NCBI GenBank assembly: GCA_029571425.1
Contig: JAKPSR010000223.1
Span: 1-13,233 of the forward strand
Reading direction: 5' to 3'
From: Spirochaetota bacterium
Lineage (GTDB): Bacteria; Spirochaetota; Spirochaetia; Treponematales; Treponemataceae
Length of the DNA stretch: 13,233 nt
Shown in pieces: positions 7,084 to 12,538 of this stretch. A program made the position numbers and the translations under genes. Positions within the stretch are counted from its first letter, which is position 1. Each line of letters begins with the position of its first letter. The notes under the pieces were generated by a model. It searched no databases. It was not told the DNA's origin and saw nothing but the letters and a program-made list of their open reading frames with translations.

Positions 7084-7952
7084 CTCGCTTCCTTTAGAAT
7101 GTCGGAGACGTTCGAGACGATGCGCTTCACGACGTCGGGCTTGTTCATCGCGTAGATATGGATGCCGCGCACCCCGTTCGTCACGAGGTCGATGATCTGC
7201 TCCGTGGCGTAGGCGATCCCCGCCTGCTTCATCGCCTCGGGGCTTTCGCCGAATCGGTCGACGAGGGCGAGGAACTTCGGCGGGAGGTAGGCGTTCGAGA
7301 GCTCGATCATGCGCTTGATCTGGGCTCCGTTCGTGACGGGCATGATACCGGCGAGAACGGGCACCGTGATGCCGCGCGCTTGGGCGCGATAGAGGAAGCT
7401 GTAGAGGATGTTGTTCTCGAAGAACATCTGCGTGGTCAGGAACGAGCAGCCTGCGTCAACCTTTATCTTGAGGTAGTCGAGGTCGCGGTCCTTGTGCGCG
7501 CTCTCGGGGTGGCCCTCGGGGTAGCACGCGCCTCCGACGCAAAAGTCGCCGCGCGACTTGATATCGCGCACGAGGTCGGAAGCGTGCTCATAGCCGCCAG
7601 GCGGGACGAAGTCAGGATCCTTCGGTCGGTCGCCGCGAAGGGCGAGGACGTTCTCGATCTTGAGCTCCTTCAGTTGGTCGACGACGGCGTGAACCTCTTC
7701 CTTCGTCGAGGAGAGGCTCGTCAGGTGGGCGAGCGGGGTGACCCCGGCGTCCCGAAGGTGAGAGGCGATACGGACGGTGTTCGCGGAGGTTCCGCCCCCC
7801 GCCCCATAGGTGACGCTGATGAAGTCCGGGTCGAGGGAGGCGAGCTCGTCCGCGCACGCGATCACGGAATCGTAGAGCGAGTCCTGCTTTGGGGGAAAAA
7901 TCTCGAAGGATAAGGTAAGTTTGTTCCTTTCGAGTATCTCGCTGATCTTCAT
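7080..7952 (-). CDS. metF: Methylenetetrahydrofolate reductase
   Basis: This 290-aa flavoprotein reduces 5,10-methylene-THF to 5-methyl-THF, the methyl donor for the MetH encoded next to it. The length is typical of bacterial MetF. Visible features are SFEIFPPK (15-22) with the catalytic Glu17, SVTYGAGGG (46-54), ALRGDRP (104-110) with Asp108, and the FAD-site segment GGACYPEGHPES (from about 139). AGGGG (7967-7963) lies 10 nt before the ATG. The TGA stop overlaps the metH ATG by 4 nt. It is the first gene of a three-gene operon, and a candidate promoter lies about 75 nt upstream. I see no cobalamin or SAM riboswitch in the short leader. Confidence 0.96.
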   Translation of the reverse strand: MKISEILERNKLTLSFEIFPPKQDSLYDSVIACADELASLDPDFISVTYGAGGGTSANTVRIASHLRDAGVTPLAHLTSLSSTKEEVHAVVDQLKELKIENVLALRGDRPKDPDFVPPGGYEHASDLVRDIKSRGDFCVGGACYPEGHPESAHKDRDLDYLKIKVDAGCSFLTTQMFFENNILYSFLYRAQARGITVPVLAGIMPVTNGAQIKRMIELSNAYLPPKFLALVDRFGESPEAMKQAGIAYATEQIIDLVTNGVRGIHIYAMNKPDVVKRIVSNVSDILKEAR

Positions 7953-7967
7953 CCGGTGCCGTCCCCT

Positions 7968-8006
7968 TCGTTCGCGCGGTTCGTTCCGCGCGGTGGTCGT
8001 TCCGCG
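7968..8006. repeat. Three related direct repeats in the metF leader
   Basis: TCGTTCCGCG occurs at 7981-7990 and 7997-8006, with a third copy lacking one C (TCGTTCGCG) at 7968-7976. All lie between the candidate metF promoter and the metF ribosome binding site, so they would be transcribed as CGCGGAACGA in the mRNA. They could be repeated binding sites for a regulator or a slippage-derived array. Confidence 0.6.
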
Positions 8007-8026
8007 TCCATTCGCGGGTTATCCGC

Positions 8027-8056
8027 AGTGTACCAGGGCTGCGCGGGGTTGGGCAA
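8027..8056 (-). promoter_or_regulatory. Candidate metF operon promoter
   Basis: On the minus strand, TTGCCC (8056-8051) and TACACT (8032-8027) are separated by 18 nt. Each box matches the sigma-70 consensus at 4 of 6 positions. Transcription would start near 8020, leaving a leader of about 70 nt before metF. Confidence 0.5.
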
Positions 8057-8098
8057 GTGCGTTTTTCCGGCGGGCCGCCTCTTGTCCGCGCCGGGGAC

Positions 8099-8128
8099 TT
8101 GCCAAGCAATGCCGAGGTGAAGTAATAT
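8099..8128 (+). promoter_or_regulatory. Candidate promoter driving the amtB leader
   Basis: TTGCCA (8099-8104, 5 of 6 to TTGACA) and TAATAT (8123-8128, 4 of 6 to TATAAT) are separated by 18 nt. Transcription would start near 8135, about 190 nt before the amtB ATG and just upstream of three successive hairpins. No better plus-strand promoter was seen between 8215 and 8325. Confidence 0.5.
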
Positions 8129-8134
8129 CCGGCT

Positions 8135-8214
8135 AACGGCGCACCCGCGCCGGAAGAGAGCGAAGACGCGACGGGTCCCCTCGGGGTCTCGACGGGTCTT
8201 CGCTCTCTTTTTTT
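8135..8214 (+). ncRNA. Possible ~80-nt terminated RNA (amtB leader or small RNA)
   Basis: From the predicted start near 8135 an RNA would fold a 6-bp hairpin (CGGCGC 8137-8142, loop ACCC, GCGCCG 8147-8152) and then a 13-bp terminator stem ending in a T-run at 8208-8214. It could be a free small RNA or the attenuated leader of amtB. I do not match it to a known RNA family. The start site is inferred. Confidence 0.35.
8155..8214 (+). terminator. First intrinsic terminator in the amtB leader
   Basis: AGAGAGCGAAGAC (8155-8167) is perfectly complementary to GTCTTCGCTCTCT (8196-8208), and seven T residues occupy 8208-8214. The 28-nt apical region is GC-rich and can form smaller pairs (CGA 8169-8171 with TCG 8189-8191, CCC with GGG around 8178-8186). 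The T-run is on the plus strand only. No plus-strand gene lies upstream. Confidence 0.85.
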
Positions 8215-8218
8215 CGCG

Positions 8219-8230
8219 GGATGCGCATCC
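8219..8230. promoter_or_regulatory. Perfect 12-bp palindrome between the two terminators
   Basis: GGATGCGCATCC reads the same on both strands, with no loop. It lies 4 nt past the first T-run. A dimeric DNA-binding protein could use it as an operator, but there is no independent support. Confidence 0.3.
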
Positions 8231-8248
8231 TTTCCGATGCATGGGGGC

Positions 8249-8291
8249 GAGGGCGTCCCGCTTGTTTTACAGGCGGGACGCCCTCTTTTTT
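8249..8291 (+). terminator. Second intrinsic terminator in the amtB leader
   Basis: GAGGGCGTCCCGC (8249-8261) pairs perfectly over 13 bp with GCGGGACGCCCTC (8273-8285) around an 11-nt T-rich loop. Six T residues follow (8286-8291). It ends 21 nt before the amtB ribosome binding site, so any transcript from the upstream promoter must pass it to express amtB. Confidence 0.85.
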
Positions 8292-8312
8292 GCGTCGGGG
8301 AGGGGGAGCGAT

Positions 8313-8319
8313 AAGGAGG
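8313..8319 (+). promoter_or_regulatory. amtB ribosome binding site
   Basis: AAGGAGG lies 6 nt before the ATG at 8326 and fixes that start. An upstream in-frame ATG at 8221 would have to be translated through the second terminator hairpin and has no comparable site. Confidence 0.9.
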
Positions 8320-8325
8320 TTGAGT

Positions 8326-9687
8326 ATGGACGTTCAGGTCATCCTCGACACAATTTGGGTTCTCGTGACAGGGATGCTCGTGTTCTTCATGAATCTCGGC
8401 TTTGCCAGCGTCGAAAGCGGCTTTGCCCGGGCTAAGAACAGCGTAAACATCTTGTCGAAGAACTTCATCGTTTTTGCCGTCTCGTCGCTTGGGTTCCTGT
8501 TCTTAGGCTGGGGCTTAATGTTTGGAGACGGCAACGGTTTCATTGGACAGAAGGGCCTGTTCATGGTGACCGGAGCCGACAATTCCCCCGCGGTGGGTGA
8601 GGCGTACAGCGGGGTATATTCCGCCATCTCGTGGACGGGTGTCCCACTCTGGGCAAAGTTCTTCTTCCAACTGGTGTTCTGCGGCACCGCGGCGACGATC
8701 GTCTCGGGCGCGGTCGCCGAGCGCATCAAGTACATATCGTTCATCATCTTCTCGTTCGTTCTAACCTTGGCGATCTACCCGATCGTCGGCCACTGGATAT
8801 GGGGCGGCGGGTTCCTCGCCAAGTTGGGAATGCTCGACTTCGCCGGTGGAACGGTCGTCCACTCGATCGGGGGCTGGGCCGCGCTCGCCGGCGTTCTCGT
8901 CCTCGGTCCGCGATTCGGCAAGTACTCGAAGGACGGGAAGATCAACCCGATCCCCGGGCATAACATGAGCCTCGCCACGATCGGCGCCTTCGTCCTCTGG
9001 CTCGGCTGGTTCGGGTTCAACCCTGGCTCCACGATGGCCGCGAACCCGACCTCAATCTCGCACATCCTGGTAACCACGAACACCGCCGGCATCATCGCCG
9101 TGCTTACCTCGACGGTCACCGCTTGGCTCGTGATCGGGAAGCCCGACCTCGGCATGTCGATCAACGGCCTTCTCGCCGGACTCGTCGCGATCACCCCGTC
9201 CTGCGCGTACGTGAGCGTGCCGAGTTCCCTCCTGATCGGCGGCGTCGCCGGCGTACTGGTCGTCCTCTTCGTTATGATGTTCGACCGGCTCAAGCTCGAC
9301 GACCCCGTTGGCGCGCTCGCCGTGCACCTCGCGAACGGCGTCCTCGGCACCCTCGCCGTCGGCCTCTTCGCGCAGAACGGTATCGGCGGTACCGCGAGTC
9401 CCGACGGGTTGTTCTTCGGCGGCGGACTTGGTCTTTTCAAGGCCCAGGCGATCGGCGTGGTCGTCGTCGCCGCGTTCGTGTTCTGTTCCTCACTCGTCGT
9501 CTGGCTCGTTCTGAAGCACACGATCGGTATCCGGGTCTCGCTTAAGGAAGAGATCGAGGGCCTCGACATCGGGGAGCACGGGAACCGCGGCTACCCCGAA
9601 TTCGCCATGCACAAGACGTCCTACTCCGTGTACGCCCGCGACGTCGGCGCGACGACGGACGTGAACGCCCCGAAGGGAGGTCGCTAG
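8326..9687 (+). CDS. amtB: Ammonium transporter
   Basis: This 453-aa inner-membrane channel of the Amt/Rh family imports ammonium and works as a trimer. The predicted chain shows about eleven hydrophobic helices. The conserved pore residues are present: Asp171 in DFAGGTVVH, the twin-His pair His179 and His334 (DDPVGALAVHLANG), and the Amt signature around 218-245 (TIGAFVLWLGWFGFNPG). The N-terminus starts almost directly at the first helix, without the cleaved signal peptide of E. coli AmtB. The cytoplasmic tail after residue 400 is long (about 50 residues) and includes EEIEGLDIGEHGNRGYPEF, the region PII proteins contact in this family. The start is fixed by AAGGAGG. One base separates its TAG from glnK, an amtB-glnK operon. 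Expression is probably controlled through the two terminator hairpins upstream. Confidence 0.97.
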   Translation: MDVQVILDTIWVLVTGMLVFFMNLGFASVESGFARAKNSVNILSKNFIVFAVSSLGFLFLGWGLMFGDGNGFIGQKGLFMVTGADNSPAVGEAYSGVYSAISWTGVPLWAKFFFQLVFCGTAATIVSGAVAERIKYISFIIFSFVLTLAIYPIVGHWIWGGGFLAKLGMLDFAGGTVVHSIGGWAALAGVLVLGPRFGKYSKDGKINPIPGHNMSLATIGAFVLWLGWFGFNPGSTMAANPTSISHILVTTNTAGIIAVLTSTVTAWLVIGKPDLGMSINGLLAGLVAITPSCAYVSVPSSLLIGGVAGVLVVLFVMMFDRLKLDDPVGALAVHLANGVLGTLAVGLFAQNGIGGTASPDGLFFGGGLGLFKAQAIGVVVVAAFVFCSSLVVWLVLKHTIGIRVSLKEEIEGLDIGEHGNRGYPEFAMHKTSYSVYARDVGATTDVNAPKGGR

Positions 9688-9688
9688 G

Positions 9689-10030
9689 ATGAAGCAGGTA
9701 AAGGCAATCATCAAGCCCGAGAAGCTTACCGAGGTCCGCGAGGCTCTCTCGAAGGCGAAGTGCTATCATGGAATCATGATCAGCGACATCGTCGGTCAGG
9801 GCGCGCAGATGGGCGTGACCCAGGCCTGGCGCGGGGAGAAGTATCGACTTGACCTGATCGAGAAGGTGATGATCGACCTCGTCGTGTCAGACGCCGACGT
9901 CCCGACGGTCAAGAAGATCATTTGCGAGACCGCGCGGACGGGCGATATCGGCGACGGGAAGATCTTCGTCTACAACGTCGAGGAGGTCGTCCGTATCCGA
10001 ACGGGCGAGGAGGGCGAGGCCGCGCTCTGA
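9689..10030 (+). CDS. glnK: PII nitrogen regulatory protein
   Basis: This 113-aa trimeric PII protein senses ATP/ADP and 2-oxoglutarate and typically blocks the neighbouring AmtB when nitrogen is plentiful. Family landmarks are KAIIKPEKLTEVREAL (5-20), the T-loop (about 36-54), the ATP-binding segment TGDIGDGKIFV (84-94) and RIRTGEE (102-108). Tyr52 aligns with the uridylylated Tyr51 of E. coli GlnB/GlnK. The rest of the T-loop is atypical: GQGAQMGVTQAWRGEKY has Ala39, Met41, Val43 and Trp47 where enteric PII has Arg, Lys, His and Tyr. There is also a one-residue insertion near 25-28. AAGGGAGG (9673-9680) inside the end of amtB is its ribosome binding site. No glnD gene is in the window, so modification is unproven. 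Confidence 0.95.
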   Translation: MKQVKAIIKPEKLTEVREALSKAKCYHGIMISDIVGQGAQMGVTQAWRGEKYRLDLIEKVMIDLVVSDADVPTVKKIICETARTGDIGDGKIFVYNVEEVVRIRTGEEGEAAL

Positions 10031-10048
10031 ACATGGCGCGTTGCGCGG

Positions 10049-10070
10049 CGCAAAGCGCATCGCAAAGCGC
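10049..10070 (+). repeat. Ten-base direct repeat after glnK
   Basis: CGCAAAGCGC occurs at 10049-10058 and 10061-10070, two bases apart, in the short 3' untranslated stretch between glnK and its terminator. A related GCGCAAAGCG occurs on the minus strand upstream of glnA (1552-1543). Confidence 0.7.
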
Positions 10071-10083
10071 ACTTGCTTAGCCA

Positions 10084-10115
10084 GGGCCCGGGATTCCACC
10101 CGGGCCCGCTTTTTT
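10084..10115 (+). terminator. Intrinsic terminator of amtB-glnK
   Basis: GGGCCCGGG (10084-10092) pairs with CCCGGGCCC (10099-10107) around ATTCCA, followed by GC and six T residues (10110-10115). It ends the amtB-glnK operon 85 nt past the glnK stop. The T-run runs directly into the -10 box of the next gene. Confidence 0.92.
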
Positions 10116-10122
10116 GTATAAT
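10094..10122 (+). promoter_or_regulatory. Candidate rqcH promoter with leaderless geometry
   Basis: A perfect TATAAT lies at 10117-10122. Six bases separate it from the ATG at 10129, so the expected transcription start is the A of the ATG. The -35 position at a 17-nt spacer is TTCCAC (10094-10099), a poor match lying mainly in the loop of the upstream terminator. The TATAAT also overlaps an in-frame TTG codon, which argues against that codon as the start. Confidence 0.55.
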
Positions 10123-10128
10123 GACCTC

Positions 10129-11589
10129 ATGTCCCTGAACTGCGCGGAGATTGACCTTATCCTCCGGGAACTCGACCTCGCCGGCTCCTTCCTGCAAGCC
10201 GTGGTCCAGCCGTCGTTCGACACCATCGCGCTCACGTTTTACCGAGGGGCCGACTCGTCGTCCGAGGGGACGTCGCGGACCGTGCTTGTCTGCCTCGCGC
10301 CCGGCGCCTGCCGCATCCACCAAACGTGGCGCCGCGTTCCCCGCTCAGAGAAGCCGCTCAGGTTCATGGAATTCCTCCGCTCGCGGGCGAAGGGCGCGCG
10401 CGTAGTCGAGGCCGCGCAGCTCGGCGATAACCGGATCGTGCGGATCGTCCTCTCGCGCGGCGACGAGCGGCTCTTTATGTACATACGGCTATGGAGCGGG
10501 GCGGCGAACGTCGTCGTTACCGACGCGGAAGGCCGCATCCTCGACGTTTTTTACCGCCGGCCGAAGCGCGGTGAGCTTACCGGTCTCGTCTTCGATCTTC
10601 CGGATGAGGGCGCGGCGAGTAAGACCGGCGCGGAGAACCAAGCTACCGCCCCCGCGCGACGGTACGAGGTCCGCGATCTCGCGGGCGAGGGAAGCTTCAA
10701 CGAGCGGATCGACGGTTGGTACGCCGAGCACGCGGCCGTCCTCTCGCGCGAGGCCCTGCTCGCCGAGGCTCGACGCCGCGCCGAAGCCCGCGAGGGTCGC
10801 CTTCGCCCGGCGCTCGCCAAGCTCGAGAGGAAGCGCGAGTCTTTTCTCGACGCGGACCGCTTTCGCCGGCAGGGCGACCTTTTGACCGCGAACCTCTATC
10901 GCGTCGAGCATGGCGCGACCTCGGTCGAGGTCGAGGACTACGAGAACGGGAACGCCCGGATCAGGATCGAGCTCGACCCGCGCCTGAAACCGCAGGAGAA
11001 CGCCGCCCGGTACTACGAGCGGTACCGAAAAGCCGTGTCGGGGCTCGCTGACCTCGAGGACGATATCGCGGCCACGCGGCGAGCCCTCGAGACCGTCGCG
11101 CTCGAGCTCGCCGCGCTCGAGGCCGAGACCAATCCGCACGTCATCCAGGCCGCACTTCGTCGCCAGGCGCGCCCTCGCCAGCAACTCGAGCGCCGCTACC
11201 CCGGCCTCGTCTTCCGCGTCGACGGTTGGCTTCTATTGGTCGGGCGCACGGCCGCCGAGAACGACGAGCTCCTGCGGCGGCACGTCCGCGGGCAGGACCT
11301 GTGGCTCCATGCCCGCGATTGGCCGGGGGGCTATGTTTTCGTCAAGAACCGGCCCGGAAAGACCGTTCCCCTCGAGATACTGCTTGACGCCGGAACCCTC
11401 GCGCTCTTTTACTCGAAGGGACGGAAGGCGGGCTCCGGCGACCTGTATTACACGCAGGTGAAGCACCTTAGGCGCGCGAAGGGCGCGAAACGGGGGACCG
11501 TCCTCCCCTCGAACGAAAAGAATCTCTCCGTCAAGATCGAAGAGGCGCGCCTTAGGCGGCTCGAGACCTGCCGGGACGAGGACGCGTAG
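10129..11589 (+). CDS. rqcH: NFACT-family ribosome quality control protein (RqcH / Rqc2 homologue)
   Basis: The 486-aa product belongs to the NFACT family, formerly annotated as fibronectin-binding protein. Family members bind obstructed 50S subunits with peptidyl-tRNA and add C-terminal alanine tails that mark stalled peptides for decay. Residues 1-160 form the NFACT-N region, about 205-335 are helical, Arg/Glu-rich and likely coiled coil, and about 360-465 form the NFACT-R domain (VGRTAAENDELL, GQDLWLHARDWPGGYV, YYTQVKHLRRAKGAKRG). It is shorter than B. subtilis RqcH (about 570 aa). The Asp-Arg pair needed for tRNA binding in RqcH appears to be Asn101-Arg102 here (QLGDNRIV), with an Asp one residue earlier. 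ATG 10129 is chosen from the family N-terminus and promoter geometry; there is no Shine-Dalgarno. Confidence 0.9.
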   Translation: MSLNCAEIDLILRELDLAGSFLQAVVQPSFDTIALTFYRGADSSSEGTSRTVLVCLAPGACRIHQTWRRVPRSEKPLRFMEFLRSRAKGARVVEAAQLGDNRIVRIVLSRGDERLFMYIRLWSGAANVVVTDAEGRILDVFYRRPKRGELTGLVFDLPDEGAASKTGAENQATAPARRYEVRDLAGEGSFNERIDGWYAEHAAVLSREALLAEARRRAEAREGRLRPALAKLERKRESFLDADRFRRQGDLLTANLYRVEHGATSVEVEDYENGNARIRIELDPRLKPQENAARYYERYRKAVSGLADLEDDIAATRRALETVALELAALEAETNPHVIQAALRRQARPRQQLERRYPGLVFRVDGWLLLVGRTAAENDELLRRHVRGQDLWLHARDWPGGYVFVKNRPGKTVPLEILLDAGTLALFYSKGRKAGSGDLYYTQVKHLRRAKGAKRGTVLPSNEKNLSVKIEEARLRRLETCRDEDA

Positions 11590-11592
11590 CTA

Positions 11593-11616
11593 GGGGCGCA
11601 TTGCGAAACGCGCCCC
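11593..11616 (+). terminator. Hairpin after rqcH, overlapping the next promoter
   Basis: GGGGCGC (11593-11599) pairs with GCGCCCC (11610-11616) around a 10-nt loop. No T-run follows, so termination would be weak. The -35 box of the downstream M15 gene (TTGCGA, 11601-11606) lies within the loop. Confidence 0.5.
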
Positions 11617-11629
11617 GTCTCGGTATACT
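11601..11629 (+). promoter_or_regulatory. Candidate promoter of the M15 peptidase gene with leaderless geometry
   Basis: TTGCGA (11601-11606) and TATACT (11624-11629) are separated by exactly 17 nt. Six bases follow before ATG 11636, so the predicted start of transcription is the A of that ATG. No Shine-Dalgarno precedes the gene. The upstream ATG at 11630 directly abuts the -10 box and would be upstream of the predicted start. Confidence 0.6.
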
Positions 11630-11635
11630 ATGCTC

Positions 11636-12538
11636 ATGCGACGCATCCCCTGCCTCCTCGGCGCCCTCATCCTTCTCGCGATCCCGCTCGCCTCGCAGGA
11701 GGCGCCGCTTAAGGCCCCGAGCAACGCGTGGCTCGTCCTTCGTGCCTTTCTCGACGCCTACCCAAACGACATCAGCGCCATCGACTACGACTTCGCCGCG
11801 AAGGACTGGTACATGACGGTGCGCGGCAGTCGCCTGTACTGGGCGAACGGGCGGCTTCTCCGGAAGGAGGACGCGAAGGAATGGGAGAGCTGGAGACCCT
11901 ACGTCGACTACCTCTATCCGGAGGAAGTGCCCGATCCCCGGAACTTCTCAGAGGAGATGATCGCGCACCTGAACGCCGACGTGCTTCAGGAGAAGCGCAG
12001 TAAGGCGCCGACCTACAACATCGCCTTCTACGACCTCGTCTACGACGGCGGTACTCGCAGGCGCATCGAGTCGCATATCGTCCGCTTCGACTATCTCGGG
12101 AAGCGCGTGTCCGTGCACGAGTCGCTCGTGCCGCGCCTTAAGCGCATCGAGGCGCGGATCCGCGATCTCGCTCGCGAGGACGAGGAGGTCGACGCATTCG
12201 TCAAGACCCTCGCCAGTATCGAGGGGTATAACTGGCGCGAGATCGCCGACAGCCCGTCGCGCAGCAACCATAGCTGGGGGATCGCGATCGATTTCCTTCC
12301 GAAAAACTGGAAGCAGAAAAACATCTATTGGAACTGGGTCAGTTACTGGAACGAGAATCGCTGGATGCTGATCCCGCTCGACCGTCGTTGGATGCCGCCG
12401 CTGGCGGTGGTTCGCGCCTTCGAGTCCGAGGGTTTCGTGTGGGGAGGGAAGTGGCTCCTCTGGGATAACATGCACTTCGAGTATCGGCCCGAGCTCCTCG
12501 CCCTCAGGTCCTGGGGGCACTCCGGGGACATTCGGTGA
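11636..12538 (+). CDS. Exported M15-family metallopeptidase (VanY-like, cell-wall peptidase)
   Basis: The 300-aa product starts with a signal peptide: Arg-Arg then a hydrophobic stretch (about 5-19), with likely cleavage near residue 20. It probably acts on peptidoglycan outside the cytoplasmic membrane. The catalytic part is C-terminal. SNHSWGIAID (210-219) supplies zinc ligands His212 and Asp219. WDNMHFEYRPEL (276-287) supplies the third ligand His280, with Asp277 three residues earlier as the likely catalytic base, the Asp-x-x-His arrangement of M15C L-Ala-D-Glu-type endopeptidases rather than the Glu of VanX. Residues about 25-185 are a poorly recognised N-terminal region rich in Trp, Tyr and charged residues, larger than in minimal M15 enzymes. 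ATG 11636 is preferred over 11630 because of promoter spacing. The TGA overlaps the GTG of the next gene. Confidence 0.87.
   Translation: MRRIPCLLGALILLAIPLASQEAPLKAPSNAWLVLRAFLDAYPNDISAIDYDFAAKDWYMTVRGSRLYWANGRLLRKEDAKEWESWRPYVDYLYPEEVPDPRNFSEEMIAHLNADVLQEKRSKAPTYNIAFYDLVYDGGTRRRIESHIVRFDYLGKRVSVHESLVPRLKRIEARIRDLAREDEEVDAFVKTLASIEGYNWREIADSPSRSNHSWGIAIDFLPKNWKQKNIYWNWVSYWNENRWMLIPLDRRWMPPLAVVRAFESEGFVWGGKWLLWDNMHFEYRPELLALRSWGHSGDIR

Larger units (their letters stand above)
7953..8325. other. Divergent metF / amtB intergenic region
   Basis: This 373-bp stretch holds no convincing gene. From left to right it carries the metF leader with three related direct repeats (7968-8006), a minus-strand promoter for metF (8027-8056), a plus-strand promoter (8099-8128), a small hairpin (8137-8152), a first intrinsic terminator (8155-8214), a perfect 12-bp palindrome (8219-8230), a second intrinsic terminator (8249-8291) and the amtB ribosome binding site (8313-8319). 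Confidence 0.85.

Noticed and set aside
7158..7913. A 251-codon plus-strand frame opposite metF
   Set aside because: It is antisense to a full-length, motif-complete metF and has no recognisable product.
7953..8026. Cobalamin or SAM riboswitch upstream of metF
   Set aside because: The leader is only about 70 nt and shows no B12-box-like GCCACTG or S-box arrangement.
8090..8105. A sigma-54-like GG-N10-GC element on the minus strand (TTGGCAAG...GC)
   Set aside because: The GC end lacks the TT before it and the element is far from consensus. It overlaps the better plus-strand sigma-70-type -35 box, and GG-N10-GC is frequent by chance in GC-rich DNA.
8221..8325. N-terminal extension of amtB from an upstream in-frame ATG
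   Set aside because: It would translate through a terminator hairpin and its T-run and has no ribosome binding site. AAGGAGG fixes the start at 8326, where family similarity begins.
10114..10128. TTG start for rqcH five codons upstream
   Set aside because: The TTG lies in the terminator T-run and overlaps the TATAAT box, so it would be upstream of the predicted transcription start.
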